Shown one piece after another: positions 24,160 to 34,051 of a stretch of 41,749 bases of DNA (position 1 is the first letter of the stretch; the number at the start of each line of letters is the position of its first letter). Where the stretch lies: the NCBI GenBank assembly GCA_017468925.1, contig JAFUHI010000011.1, positions 1 through 41,749 on the forward strand, read 5' to 3'. The DNA comes from Bacilli bacterium. Lineage in GTDB: Bacteria > Bacillota_I > Bacilli_A > RFN20 > CAG-826. Under the pieces are notes generated by a model that saw nothing but the letters and a program-made list of their open reading frames with translations, was not told where the DNA came from and made no database searches. Made by a program: the position numbers and the translations under genes.

Positions 24160-25866
24160 ATGAAAACTAAATTACCTATTATTCTTTTGATGCCTTTAGC
24201 GACAATTTCATCACTTTCAGGATGCGGAGGGAAGCAAACGACCCCAACAGATGCATCCAAAACCCAGATTTACGTCAACAATTTCCGCCGCGGATTCGGA
24301 AGCGAGTGGCTTGATTCTCTATGCAGGAGATTCGAAGAAGCGAACAAAGACATATCCTATGAAGAAGGGAAGACAGGGGTCCAGATAATCGTCAGCAATA
24401 TCGGAAGCCCTGCCGATAGCAGGATGGGAAGCATCCTAGGAAACAGAGACGAAGTTTATTTCACCGAGCAATCATATTATTTCGATTTCCAAACATATAA
24501 CGGCGTGAACCTTTTAGAAGACATCACTGATGTGGTCACCGAGCCTTTGACCGAATATAACGAAACCAGATCGATTGAAGACAAATTGACCGATGAGCAA
24601 AAAGATTTCTATGGCGTCAAAGGAGGGGCTACCCCACGTTATTACGCCTTGCCGCATTACAATGGCTTCTTCGGATTCAATTACGATGTCGACTTATTCG
24701 ACAAATACGGATTCTATTTCGCCGAAACACCTCTTTCTGGTACAAACGGTCAATTTATCACCACTAGAAACGCAGTCAAATCATCTGGCCCAAACGGCAT
24801 TTTGGGCGATTGGGACGATGGTCTTCCAAAAACGTATGACCAATTCTATCAATTATGCGATTACATGGTGTTCAAGGGATGCATTCCTTGGGTGGCCAGC
24901 AGCAAAGAAGCGTTCGGTTATATGAATCTTCTTGTCAATTCCATGGCCACCGACCACGAAGGCATGGAGCAGATGTTCAACAAATTCAAGAATTCCGGCA
25001 CCATGACCGATTTAGGTGAAGTAGATGATAGCGGGAACATCACCAAATTGCCCGCTACCGAATTGACAAAGGAGAACGGATATATGGCATATAAGATGCT
25101 TGGCCAATATCACGCTTTGAAATTCTTGAAGACTCTCCATGACAATCCTAATTACCATCATCCAAATCTTACTGCCACCAGCGGATATAGCGCCGAAGCA
25201 TCGCAAAATGATTTCCTTAGATCAAGAATCTTCAACGAGAAGAACCCAAGTTCAGGCACAAAGCCAATCGGCATGATATCAGAAGGCATCTGGTGGGAAG
25301 CAGAGACTTCCGAGAATTCCTCGATTTTGGCAGACCAATATGGCGAGGAATATAGGAGAGAGAACCGCCGTTTCGCTTTCCTCCCATTCCCGAAAGCCAC
25401 CGAAGAAAGATATGCCCAAAGCCACAAAAACACCTTATTTGACCATCTATTCTCACTCGTTTTCATGAAAAGCGGGATCGCTGAATGGAAAAAACCATTG
25501 ATTAAAAAATTCCTCAGATTCGCCCACACCGATGAATCGCTTAGGGATTTCACCGTCAAAACCAACACCACCAAAGCATTCAATTACGAACTGACTGCAG
25601 AAGATGAAGCCAAAATGACATATTATGGAAAAACATTGGTTCAATTAAAGAAAGAATCCGATGTCCTTTATCCAGGCAACAGCTCATCAATTTATATCAA
25701 CAATGCTTCCAAATTCCATTATAACGAATTTTTCTTCACCGAACCTAGCAAGGGGAAGACGGTCCAATATGCATGGGATGGAATCCATGATCAGAATCTA
25801 AGCGCCGAAAAATATTTCACCGGCATTGGAACCTATAGGCAAAACAATTGGGCTGATTTCCATTAA
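24160..25866 (+). CDS. Extracellular solute-binding lipoprotein of a carbohydrate ABC importer
   Basis: Surface receptor lipoprotein of about 568 aa. The ATG at 24160 is preferred to 24127 because GGAGGAG lies just upstream and a lipoprotein signal follows (MKTKLPIILLMPLATISSLS then GC, with lipobox LSGC). The mature part has the layout of family 1 sugar-binding proteins: QIYVNNFRRGFGSEWLDSLC (first strand and helix), GNRDEVYFTEQSYYFDFQTY, ALPHYNGFFGFNYDVDLFDK with YGF (a hinge block typical of these proteins), and a C-terminal helical lobe. The length is large for the family (usually 420-450), so the pocket may suit a bigger glycan. Two permease genes follow directly. The ligand is unknown; host oligosaccharides are plausible from the neighbourhood. 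Confidence 0.88.
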   Translation: MKTKLPIILLMPLATISSLSGCGGKQTTPTDASKTQIYVNNFRRGFGSEWLDSLCRRFEEANKDISYEEGKTGVQIIVSNIGSPADSRMGSILGNRDEVYFTEQSYYFDFQTYNGVNLLEDITDVVTEPLTEYNETRSIEDKLTDEQKDFYGVKGGATPRYYALPHYNGFFGFNYDVDLFDKYGFYFAETPLSGTNGQFITTRNAVKSSGPNGILGDWDDGLPKTYDQFYQLCDYMVFKGCIPWVASSKEAFGYMNLLVNSMATDHEGMEQMFNKFKNSGTMTDLGEVDDSGNITKLPATELTKENGYMAYKMLGQYHALKFLKTLHDNPNYHHPNLTATSGYSAEASQNDFLRSRIFNEKNPSSGTKPIGMISEGIWWEAETSENSSILADQYGEEYRRENRRFAFLPFPKATEERYAQSHKNTLFDHLFSLVFMKSGIAEWKKPLIKKFLRFAHTDESLRDFTVKTNTTKAFNYELTAEDEAKMTYYGKTLVQLKKESDVLYPGNSSSIYINNASKFHYNEFFFTEPSKGKTVQYAWDGIHDQNLSAEKYFTGIGTYRQNNWADFH

Positions 25867-25888
25867 TTAAGCGAAGAAGGCTATTGGT

Positions 25889-26809
25889 ATGCGCCAGCAG
25901 AAGATACACGCAAAAGACGTCATATTCTATGTTGTGATGCTTGCTTTTCCTATCGCCCAATTCTGCCTCTTTTATATAGGCGTCAACGGAAGAAGCTTCC
26001 TTTATGCATTTCAAAATATAGAAATCGTCCAAGAAGGCGGTATTTTATCTAGGCGCGTCACTTATTCGATTCAGCCTTTGGTAGACGCTTTCGAAGATCT
26101 CACGACATCAGAGAGCCTCCAGATGCTCCTTATGTCGATTGTTTCCTTCCTTTTAACTTATTTCATTGGGACTTCATTGGCGCTTTTCTTCTCTTATTTC
26201 ATCTATAAGAAATTGCCTTTGGGGTCGATGTTCAAGGTATTTTTATTCCTTCCTTCGATTCTTTCCGCCATAGTAATGGCAACCATATTCCGCTTCTTCG
26301 TCGATGAAGCCATTCCTGCAATGCAAAATGAATGGTTCCATGAGACTGTGACTAGCATGTTAGCCGATAAAGCCACCAGATATGGTGTTGTAATTTTCTA
26401 TCATATCTTGATTAGCTTTGGAACATCGGTATTAATGTATTCCAACGCGATGAGCGGAGTTTCGACGGAAATAGTGGAAGCCGCTAAAATCGATGGGTGC
26501 GGCCAATTCGGGGAATTCTTCCATATTATGCTACCTTCCATTTTCCCAACAATTACGACTTTCGCTATAACTTCGGTTGCGGCGATATTCACCAACCAGA
26601 TATCTTTATTCGCCATATACGGCAATAGCGCCCCAGTTGAAACAAGGACTTTAGGATATTTCCTTTATGTTAGGACATTAGCGTCCGCCAACAAGGAACC
26701 GGAATATCCTGTTTTATGCGCGATGGGCCTTATTATTTCATCCGTGGCCATCCCGCTTACTTTATTGACCAAATATCTATTGGAGAAATACGGGCCTTCT
26801 GAGGATTAA
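25889..26809 (+). CDS. Carbohydrate ABC transporter permease, MalF/UgpA type
   Basis: Inner-membrane permease of 306 aa with six predicted helices. The first is VIFYVVMLAFPIAQFCLFYI. The helix region LLMSIVSFLLTYFIGTSLAL leads the permease core, and the EAA loop EAAKIDGCGQFGEFFHIMLP (about 193-212) is the contact for the ATPase. The start ATG has a modest AGAAGG sequence upstream. It lies 22 bases after the binding-protein gene and five bases before the second permease. Confidence 0.92.
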   Translation: MRQQKIHAKDVIFYVVMLAFPIAQFCLFYIGVNGRSFLYAFQNIEIVQEGGILSRRVTYSIQPLVDAFEDLTTSESLQMLLMSIVSFLLTYFIGTSLALFFSYFIYKKLPLGSMFKVFLFLPSILSAIVMATIFRFFVDEAIPAMQNEWFHETVTSMLADKATRYGVVIFYHILISFGTSVLMYSNAMSGVSTEIVEAAKIDGCGQFGEFFHIMLPSIFPTITTFAITSVAAIFTNQISLFAIYGNSAPVETRTLGYFLYVRTLASANKEPEYPVLCAMGLIISSVAIPLTLLTKYLLEKYGPSED

Positions 26810-26814
26810 AAAAG

Positions 26815-27729
26815 ATGAGAAAGAATGTATTGAAAGGGATTGAACACAAGAAGAGAAAGGAAACATCCGTCTTTTCGATAATAATCGTAGCCCTTTTATT
26901 GCTTTATTGCTTGACCTTGGTCATCCTTTTTTCTTGGGCCATAATCGCTTCATTCAAAAACCCATTGCTTGATTTTGAAATAAACAAAGTCGGATTGCCG
27001 AAAGAATGGATTTTCGATAATTATCTGACGGCATATAACGAATTCTATGTCGAAGCCCCCGTAAGTGATGGTACTACGGCTATTTTTGGCATGCCGATGC
27101 TATTCTTATATGGCTTCCTATATGCTTTCGGCTGCGCTTTCGCCGCCACCCTCATTCCGTGCCTTGTTGGCTATGTAACCGCCAAATTCCAATTTAAATT
27201 TTCTAAGCTTATTTATTTGATTGTTATAGTTACGATGATTGTCCCAATCGTAGGCAATTTGCCAGCAGAGATTGCGATGGCGAAATCGCTTAATTTATAT
27301 GATCAGATATGGGGAATGTGGATAATGAAAGCCAATTTCTTGGGTATATATTTCATCGTTTTCTACAATTTCTTCCGCTCGCAACCGGATGCATATATTG
27401 AAGCGGCCAAAATCGATGGTTCATCGAATTTCAGGACAATGGTCCAAATCATGCTCCCGATGGCGATGCCTTTATTCTTCACCGTAATGCTAATAAATTT
27501 CATCTCATTCTGGAACGATTATCAGGTCCCTCTAATTTATCTGCCTGGCCATCCTACCATCGCTGTAGCCATGGCGACTATAAAAGATTCAGCCTATCCT
27601 CAATCGATGAGGAACATACCTTCGAAAATCGCCGCTGCAATGCTGATGCTTGTGCCGGTTCTTGTGTTATTTTTGGCCTTCCATAAGAAATTGCTTGGCA
27701 ATCTTACGATGGGCGGCATCAAAGGATAA
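26815..27729 (+). CDS. Carbohydrate ABC transporter permease, MalG/UgpE type
   Basis: Second permease, 304 aa, six predicted helices; pairs with the gene upstream. A cytoplasmic basic start (KGIEHKKRKET) leads into the first helix, then FGCAFAATLIPCLVGYVTAK, IVTMIVPIVGNLPAEIAMAK (the MalG-type block before helix 4) and the EAA loop EAAKIDGSSNFRTMVQIMLP (about 196-215). The last helix is AAAMLMLVPVLVLFLAFHKK, followed by LLGNLTMGGIKG, the usual ending GxxxGAVKG of this family. The next gene, a secreted protein, starts 11 bases later. Confidence 0.93.
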   Translation: MRKNVLKGIEHKKRKETSVFSIIIVALLLLYCLTLVILFSWAIIASFKNPLLDFEINKVGLPKEWIFDNYLTAYNEFYVEAPVSDGTTAIFGMPMLFLYGFLYAFGCAFAATLIPCLVGYVTAKFQFKFSKLIYLIVIVTMIVPIVGNLPAEIAMAKSLNLYDQIWGMWIMKANFLGIYFIVFYNFFRSQPDAYIEAAKIDGSSNFRTMVQIMLPMAMPLFFTVMLINFISFWNDYQVPLIYLPGHPTIAVAMATIKDSAYPQSMRNIPSKIAAAMLMLVPVLVLFLAFHKKLLGNLTMGGIKG

Positions 27730-27740
27730 GGGGGATAAAA

Positions 27741-30725
27741 ATGAAGAAAATCATCTTGCTTCCGTTAATATGCATATCATCTTTCGTCTCGATAAGCGTG
27801 GCAAGCGAAGCGAAAGCAGCTTTATTAAATAGCGAAAAAACCCTGCAAATCGAAAACGAATATCAATTCGGGGAATATTTTATTGTCCCAAATCTAACGA
27901 AAGACGGGATTGAATATACTTCCGTTTTGGAATTCCCTGATGGAAGTGCCACCCACGAGGTTATGGTGACGCTCAATCAATCAGGCACCTATAAAATCCA
28001 TTATTCCGGTGAAAAAGAAGGCAAATATTATTCCGAATCATATTCATTCATCGTCAAAAACCAAGCATATTCATTTTCTGGACCCAAATCTTTTGCGAGT
28101 TATGAAAATAGCGAAAGGACTTATGGGAAAGAAGGGCTCTATGTCGCATTGCAAGAAGGCGAAACGATGAATTTTTCGTCCACGATTGATCTATCCTCTT
28201 CAAGCAAAAACGATATGCTAATTGATTTATTCGTCGCTCCTTTAAACGAAAGGAGAGCGGATTTCCAGGTTCTTTATCTTACCTTTTCCGACGCTGAGGT
28301 GCCTTCATCCAATTTCTCAGTTAGAATCATTCAATCAAATGACAACCACGATTATTCATATTTGGCTGGCTCTCCAGACGGTGCTCCCTATGCCGGATTG
28401 CAGGAGCATAACGGCAGGATAATATATCATTCCAACAACGAATTCGGCTATCCAATCATCCATTCTTTCTATGGCGATTACCCTATATATAAAACTGATT
28501 CGGCTGGCACACAATCAGTCAAATTGTATTATGAAGCAGAAAGCAAAGCCTTATACGCCGCTCCAGAAGCCGTCTACCCAATCTGCGATTTTGATGATCC
28601 GAAATTCTTTGCTTCGCCCTGGGCTGGCTTCCCATCAGGCAAAGTCAATTTGTCGATAAGCGCCGGATCATATGTATCGGAAAAGGCGTACTTTCTTATA
28701 AAAAGTGCTAAGGGAATCAATTTAACCCAAAAAATAATAGAAGATACGACTCCACCGGAGATAACGGTCGATATCCCTTCTCCTTATAGCGAAAGCAATC
28801 TTCCAAAAGCTTTGAAAGGATTTGAATATCCTGTTTTCAATGCTTCCGCCAAAGATGAAATAAGCGGTGCGGTCGATGTCAAATCATATGTCTTATACCA
28901 TTATGACGGCGAGAAGACTGTGATGGTGAACGTGAAAGATAATAAATTTATCACGAATAGAAAAGGGCAATACGATATCGTCTATGAAGCAAAAGATGCA
29001 GTGGGCAATATCGCCACCAAAACCATCTCTATTTCTTCAGTCGAATACCCAATGCCCATTAACATTGTCCCTGTTTCTTCTCCTGTTTCTATCTGCAAAA
29101 GGGGCGAGGTCTATGAATTCCCTTCGTTTAGGGTAGAAGGCGGAAGTGGCATTCTTTCAAATGAATTCCAAGTCACCCACAACGGGATTTTGGTCGAGCA
29201 AAGAAAAAACAGCTTTATCCCCAAAGAAGTAGGCAAATACACAATAAGATTTGTGGTTTCCGATATGATTGGTCAAAAGGAGATTTACCAATACGAATTG
29301 AACGTGAATGAAAATAATGGGGTGGTTATATATGACGATCCAAAGCTCCCGAAATATTTTTTAGAGACTTATCAATACGAGCTGCCTTTGATCTATGCGA
29401 CCGATTTTGGGGCTAATGAGGCTTTGGTCCCATGTGAGGTTGATGTGACGATGGGCGGAAATACAACAACGATGAAAAGCGGCTCATATTTCATTCCTAA
29501 TAACAATGAAAATGAAGGCAATATCATCATTGTATACAAATACAAAGAAGCCCAAAAACGCTTTGAGATTCCTTGCATCCCCGTTTATAGCGGAATCCAG
29601 ATGAAAATGGATAAATATTTCATCAAAGACGGAATTGAATTGAATACTGCCTTTGACCTATATTCCGAGGTCATATCGGCAAAAGAAGGCGATTGCTCCT
29701 GGGAATTCGCCAATCCTTTGTTTGCTAACGGGACGACAATCGAATTCTCTTCCATCGCTTCTGAATCGCGTTTTTCCTCGCTTAATTTCTCTTTTGTCGA
29801 TGCTTATGATGAGACTGAAAAAATAACGTTGAGGCTTGAAAAACGCACCGATGGCTCCATTTATGCGAAAGGAGGCTCCTCAATGGTGAAGACTGATCTT
29901 TCATTTACTTCCACCAAAGCGGCGACCATCTCATATTCGAATGGAGTCTTCACAATCAATAGCGTCTCCATCAATGTCGATAAATATGATGATGGAAGGT
30001 TGTTTGAAGGATTCTCTTCCTCATTTATCTATTTATCTTCAATGATGGAAGGTGCCTCTAATGGGGCGAAATATCGTTTATCCAAGATTGATAACCAAAC
30101 CATTTGCGACATCGCTTTCGATCCGATTGAGCCTATCATTTCATTATTGGGCGCCAGCACCGGAGGAAGAAAAGAAAAAGGCGAAACATTCACCATTTCC
30201 CCGGCTATTGCCTTCGATGTCCTCGACCCATCTGTCGAATTGAAACTAAAGGTTACAGGCCCAGATGGGAATATAGTCACTTCGCTTGATGGCAATCCGC
30301 TATCGGAAATAAGCGCTGATAGGTCATACGAAATAGTTTTGGACCAATATGGCTCATACGGCATAAATTATATGGCCACCGATTCCAGTGGAAACACAAG
30401 GACAAATGGGATTAATTTGACTGTAGTTCAAAACACCAACCCGAAAATCAATATCACTTCATCATATAAAACCGAAATAAATCTGGGTGAAACAATAATT
30501 TTGCCTGATTACGAGGTTGTTTTCCCAGAATCAAGCGCTGATCAATCAATTTATTGTTCCATTCAAACACCAAATGGCTCCATCATCGTTTTGAATCAAG
30601 GAAGCAATTCCTTCGTTCCTAAAACACCCGGCGAATATGTCGTAAAAATCCATGCGATGGATGGGGAAGGAAATAAAGCGGTGTTCGAATACGAAGTCAT
30701 GGTGAATGAGAAGGAGGGCAAATAA
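27741..30725 (+). CDS. Large secreted protein with Ig-like and beta-sandwich domains (994 aa)
   Basis: Secreted protein of 994 aa with a signal peptide (MKKIILLPLICISSFVSISV, cleavage probably after AKA near 28) and no lipobox, LPXTG or C-terminal membrane helix, so it is released or held by partners. The domains, by eye, are: an Ig-like strand set (about 30-110); a beta-sandwich of lectin-like character (110-330); Ig/HYR-like domains with GQYDIVYEAKDAVGNIATKT and GKYTIRFVVSDMIGQKEIYQ (about 335-530); a second lectin-like sandwich (about 620-800); and two more Ig-like domains ending GEYVVKIHAMDGEGNKAVFE. No catalytic motif is recognisable. GGGGG precedes the ATG. Its place between permeases and the DUF4838 lipoprotein suggests glycan binding at the surface; this is inference. 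Confidence 0.78.
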   Translation: MKKIILLPLICISSFVSISVASEAKAALLNSEKTLQIENEYQFGEYFIVPNLTKDGIEYTSVLEFPDGSATHEVMVTLNQSGTYKIHYSGEKEGKYYSESYSFIVKNQAYSFSGPKSFASYENSERTYGKEGLYVALQEGETMNFSSTIDLSSSSKNDMLIDLFVAPLNERRADFQVLYLTFSDAEVPSSNFSVRIIQSNDNHDYSYLAGSPDGAPYAGLQEHNGRIIYHSNNEFGYPIIHSFYGDYPIYKTDSAGTQSVKLYYEAESKALYAAPEAVYPICDFDDPKFFASPWAGFPSGKVNLSISAGSYVSEKAYFLIKSAKGINLTQKIIEDTTPPEITVDIPSPYSESNLPKALKGFEYPVFNASAKDEISGAVDVKSYVLYHYDGEKTVMVNVKDNKFITNRKGQYDIVYEAKDAVGNIATKTISISSVEYPMPINIVPVSSPVSICKRGEVYEFPSFRVEGGSGILSNEFQVTHNGILVEQRKNSFIPKEVGKYTIRFVVSDMIGQKEIYQYELNVNENNGVVIYDDPKLPKYFLETYQYELPLIYATDFGANEALVPCEVDVTMGGNTTTMKSGSYFIPNNNENEGNIIIVYKYKEAQKRFEIPCIPVYSGIQMKMDKYFIKDGIELNTAFDLYSEVISAKEGDCSWEFANPLFANGTTIEFSSIASESRFSSLNFSFVDAYDETEKITLRLEKRTDGSIYAKGGSSMVKTDLSFTSTKAATISYSNGVFTINSVSINVDKYDDGRLFEGFSSSFIYLSSMMEGASNGAKYRLSKIDNQTICDIAFDPIEPIISLLGASTGGRKEKGETFTISPAIAFDVLDPSVELKLKVTGPDGNIVTSLDGNPLSEISADRSYEIVLDQYGSYGINYMATDSSGNTRTNGINLTVVQNTNPKINITSSYKTEINLGETIILPDYEVVFPESSADQSIYCSIQTPNGSIIVLNQGSNSFVPKTPGEYVVKIHAMDGEGNKAVFEYEVMVNEKEGK

Positions 30726-30727
30726 AT

Positions 30728-32704
30728 ATGAAAAAGAAGAACATATTGTCTTTGCTTGCGTTGCTTATTCCTGTCGTAACAGGATGCTCATCCGGAACTG
30801 GCGATCATTATCCAGACCCTAAAGGTGTCGCCACCCAAGATTTGGAAGCGCACCATATCGAAGGGACGTTGCATGATGTAAATGTAAGCGAAAGCTCTAT
30901 CAAATTCATCGAAAATGGAGAGACGGATTATACGTTAATATATCCAAAAAATAACGGAAAAGCCCAAAAAACCGCCCTTTTCATTGCAGATCATATCCAA
31001 AGGGCGACGAAAGCCTATCTCCAAATCAAAGAATATGATGAAGGAACATACGATTCCAGCATGAAAATCATTTGTTTAGATGTTGAGGAAATATTGGATT
31101 CGGAAAACATCTCCTTCCCAGATAGGGAATTAGGGGAATCGGCATACCAAATCGAAACGAAAGGCAACGCTGTTTTCATCAATTGCAAATCGAATTATGG
31201 CTTTATTTACGCCGCTCAATCTTTCTTAAAACATACGATTGGCTACCAAAGATATTCAAAAGACATCGTGGTCTATGAAAAAGATGGTGCGACTTTGCCT
31301 AATATGCACATTTTGGAAGAATCAGATTTCACATATAGAATCGCTAGCAATTTCATGGATATTGACACCACTTTTGAGATGGGTTTCCTCATTCCATCTG
31401 AAGCCATATATATGAAAGGATTTGTCAATAATTACCACAGTTCCTGCTTATATTTGCCCGCCGATGTCTATTATGAAAGCCATCCACTATGGTATATGAG
31501 CCCAGTCAATACATCCCCATATCAGCAAAACGCTAACCAGATTTGCTATACGGCCCATGGCGATGAAGAGGAATATCAGGCGTTGGTGAATGAATTGTTC
31601 GAAAGAATCAAAATTTGCCTTGATACCGATAAAGAAGTCTCGACTTTCTCCTTCACCATTATGGATAACAACAATATGTGCATGTGCCCATCTTGCGTGG
31701 AAGCCTCCGCCAAATATGGGGCGGAATCCGGATCGATTGTCGTTTTCATGAATAAAGTCGACGATTTGGTCCAAAATTATCTGCAAGAGATAGCGGATGC
31801 AACTAATACCCCGAAAAGAGTGGTGAATCTATCTTTCTTTGCCTATAATCGCGCTGAAGCGCCTTGTGCTCATAAAGATTCGACAGGCAAATTCGTCCCC
31901 AATTCAGAAGATGTTGTCTGCCATCCTAACGTCATTCCTTTCTTGGCTCCTATAAACGCCGATTATGTCGATTCTTTCTACCATGAAGAAAATAGGACGC
32001 TTCAGGAGACGTTTGAAGGGTGGCAGGCTTTGTCCAAAAACATGCATTTATGGATATATGAAACGAATTTCACCGCTTATATGTATCCATTCAACAGCTA
32101 TTCGACGGTGATAGAGACATATCGTTATTGCGTCGATAAAGGAGTGGATCTCATCTATAACGAAGGGCAACATAACCAGCCCGCTATAACCGCTTTCGGC
32201 AGATTCAAGGATTATCTTGATTCAGTCTCCCAATTCAATGTCAATCTCGATTACATGACGATAGTGGATGATTTCTTCAAAAATTATTTCCGTGAGGCTG
32301 ATGAGCCGATGAGAAAGATGATTTTCGAGATTCAGGAGCATATGGCCTATCTCCGTCAGAAATACCCATCTGATGTCGGAGGAGGCATCTACCAGATAAT
32401 CGCCCAAAGCCGTTTCTGGCCGAAGAAAATCCTCGATGACTGGGTTGAATTATGCAATGAGGCCCTCACTAGAATTGATGTTTATAAGAATTCCGATTCG
32501 GCTTTATATAACATTCTTCGCAAAAACATCATCCTTGAATCTCTCTTCCCTCGCTACGCTTTATGCGAATTCCATTCAGGCAAAATGACAACTGATGAAT
32601 TCAAATCAACACTTGATGCGTTAGAAGCTGATTGCAGAACTTTAAACGTCAAAAATTATAACGAGGGCAACTCGATATATGACCGCTTTGCGGGGTGGAG
32701 GTAA
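30728..32704 (+). CDS. DUF4838 domain lipoprotein
   Basis: Surface lipoprotein of 658 aa: signal peptide with lipobox VTGC (Cys at about 20). Residues about 65-175 (FIADHIQRATKAYLQIKEYD, GESAYQIETKGNAVFINC, YGFIYAAQSFLKHTIG) have the small alpha/beta fold that precedes the barrel in GH20 and GH67 enzymes. The DUF4838 part then follows (about 200-540) with the characteristic SFTIMDNNNMCMCPSCVEAS, VVNLSFFAYNRAEAPC and EGWQALSKNMHLWIYETNF. DUF4838 proteins are thought to be barrel proteins related to glycoside hydrolases; activity is not established to my knowledge. GGAGGG lies inside the previous gene, three bases separate the reading frames, and all genes of this island run the same way, so one transcript is likely. 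Confidence 0.85.
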   Translation: MKKKNILSLLALLIPVVTGCSSGTGDHYPDPKGVATQDLEAHHIEGTLHDVNVSESSIKFIENGETDYTLIYPKNNGKAQKTALFIADHIQRATKAYLQIKEYDEGTYDSSMKIICLDVEEILDSENISFPDRELGESAYQIETKGNAVFINCKSNYGFIYAAQSFLKHTIGYQRYSKDIVVYEKDGATLPNMHILEESDFTYRIASNFMDIDTTFEMGFLIPSEAIYMKGFVNNYHSSCLYLPADVYYESHPLWYMSPVNTSPYQQNANQICYTAHGDEEEYQALVNELFERIKICLDTDKEVSTFSFTIMDNNNMCMCPSCVEASAKYGAESGSIVVFMNKVDDLVQNYLQEIADATNTPKRVVNLSFFAYNRAEAPCAHKDSTGKFVPNSEDVVCHPNVIPFLAPINADYVDSFYHEENRTLQETFEGWQALSKNMHLWIYETNFTAYMYPFNSYSTVIETYRYCVDKGVDLIYNEGQHNQPAITAFGRFKDYLDSVSQFNVNLDYMTIVDDFFKNYFREADEPMRKMIFEIQEHMAYLRQKYPSDVGGGIYQIIAQSRFWPKKILDDWVELCNEALTRIDVYKNSDSALYNILRKNIILESLFPRYALCEFHSGKMTTDEFKSTLDALEADCRTLNVKNYNEGNSIYDRFAGWR

Positions 32705-32708
32705 GGAA

Positions 32709-33335
32709 ATGAAAAATAAAACGATGAAAATATTGCCATTTATAACGCTTCTTTCCTCCTCGATGATGCTATTTTCCTGCTCGAATGATCCGGTTGAAAA
32801 TACATCTTCCTCTCCAAATGCGGCGACTTTAAAAATAAGCGAAGTATCTTTGACGCTAGAAAAATATGATTCATATCAATTGACATACACTTTGAAAGGG
32901 TCGTCTGATTTCGTCTATTGGACGATTGATAACGAAGAAGTGGCGACGGTGGAAGATGGATTGGTCAAAGCTCTTTCCTTGGGGAGAGCGACAATCAGTG
33001 TTCACGCCGGGGATTTAATTAGTTCCTGCGCTCTTGATGTTATCGCCCCAAGTCAAGCTGCCATGTTGCATCTAAGTCATGAAGAAATAATTATTGGCAG
33101 AGGTGATTATTTTGAAGTTGATGCATATGCTATTTATAAAAACATCAGGTATGACGTCCCGTTTGAAGTGAGTTTCGCTTCCTCTTCGCCACTTGATGTG
33201 GTCACTTATTCAAAAAAAGAAAGCAAAATCAGAATCGATGGAGTGAAAGAAGGAACCGCTTATCTATCAGTCCATATGGAAGCCTTTGACACATCGATGA
33301 ATAAACAAATCAAGGTCGAGGTCATAGAATTATAA
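32709..33335 (+). CDS. Lipoprotein with BIG2-type Ig-like domain
   Basis: Lipoprotein of 208 aa. The ATG at 32709 is chosen over 32679 because GGAGGTAAGG precedes it and a signal peptide with lipobox LFSC follows (MKNKTMKILPFITLLSSSMM). The mature part has a BIG2-like domain (about 40-120): LTLEKYDSYQLTYTLKGSSD, VYWTIDNEEVATVEDGLVKA, then LGRATISVHAGD. A second, similar but weaker sandwich follows (LSHEEIIIGRGDYFEVDAYA). It probably serves as a surface spacer or adhesion domain linked to the DUF4838 and Ig-like proteins. It lies four bases before the ATPase gene. Confidence 0.8.
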   Translation: MKNKTMKILPFITLLSSSMMLFSCSNDPVENTSSSPNAATLKISEVSLTLEKYDSYQLTYTLKGSSDFVYWTIDNEEVATVEDGLVKALSLGRATISVHAGDLISSCALDVIAPSQAAMLHLSHEEIIIGRGDYFEVDAYAIYKNIRYDVPFEVSFASSSPLDVVTYSKKESKIRIDGVKEGTAYLSVHMEAFDTSMNKQIKVEVIEL

Positions 33336-33338
33336 TGC

Positions 33339-34046
33339 ATGATTGAAATCAAAGATTTATCTTTGAAATATCCAAAAACCAGGCACAATCCTGAAGTTTT
33401 AGCCTTGAAAAACGTCTCTTTTTCGCTTGAAGAAGGGACTTTTTTGGTCGTGGTGGGGCCATCTGGCTCTGGAAAAACGTCTTTGCTTAGGGCGATAACA
33501 GGCATTTACCCAAGCCATGGGAAGATATTGATTAACAATAAAGATATAAGCAAGATCCATCCAAGCGATAGGAATATATCTTATGTTAGCCAGGAATATG
33601 CTTTATATCCCCATTTAACTATTTTTGATAACATCGCTTTCCCTCTAAAAGCCAAAAGGGCTCCAAAAGAAGAAATCATAAAGGAAGTATATGAAGTCTC
33701 TGAAGCTTTGGGCATTAGCCACTTAATGAATAGAAAACCATCGGAATTATCAGGTGGCCAGCAGCAGAGGGTGGCGTTAGCAAGGGCCTTGGTCAAAAAA
33801 CCATCATTGTATTTATTTGATGAGCCATTAAGCAATATTTCTGTTGATTCGAGGGAAGAGGCTAGAAACCTCATCAAAGATGAGATAAAGAAGAGAAAAG
33901 CAACTTCGATTTACGTAACGCATGATATGAAGGAAGCAATCCAATTGGGCGATAAGATATTGGTCATCTCCGATGGGGAAATAAAAGCCTATGGAGAGCC
34001 GAATGAATTGCTTTCTTTAGGGATAATCAACAGTTTCGATAGGTAA
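33339..34046 (+). CDS. Short ABC transporter ATPase of the MsmK/UgpC type
   Basis: ATP-binding subunit of 235 aa, probably powering the permease pair in the same operon. Walker A GPSGSGKTS (40-48), Q-loop SQEYALYPHLT (84-94), signature LSGGQQQR (137-144), Walker B LYLFDEP (157-163) and H-loop His195 are intact. The D-loop, normally SNLD, reads SNIS, so its Asp is missing. Sugar-importer ATPases are usually about 360-375 aa with a C-terminal OB/TOBE regulatory domain; this one ends just after the nucleotide-binding domain (GEPNELLSLGIINSFDR). The ribosome-binding site is weak, so coupling with the gene before is likely. A family other than sugar uptake is possible, but the context favours it. 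Confidence 0.87.
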   Translation: MIEIKDLSLKYPKTRHNPEVLALKNVSFSLEEGTFLVVVGPSGSGKTSLLRAITGIYPSHGKILINNKDISKIHPSDRNISYVSQEYALYPHLTIFDNIAFPLKAKRAPKEEIIKEVYEVSEALGISHLMNRKPSELSGGQQQRVALARALVKKPSLYLFDEPLSNISVDSREEARNLIKDEIKKRKATSIYVTHDMKEAIQLGDKILVISDGEIKAYGEPNELLSLGIINSFDR

Positions 34047-34051
34047 GGAAC

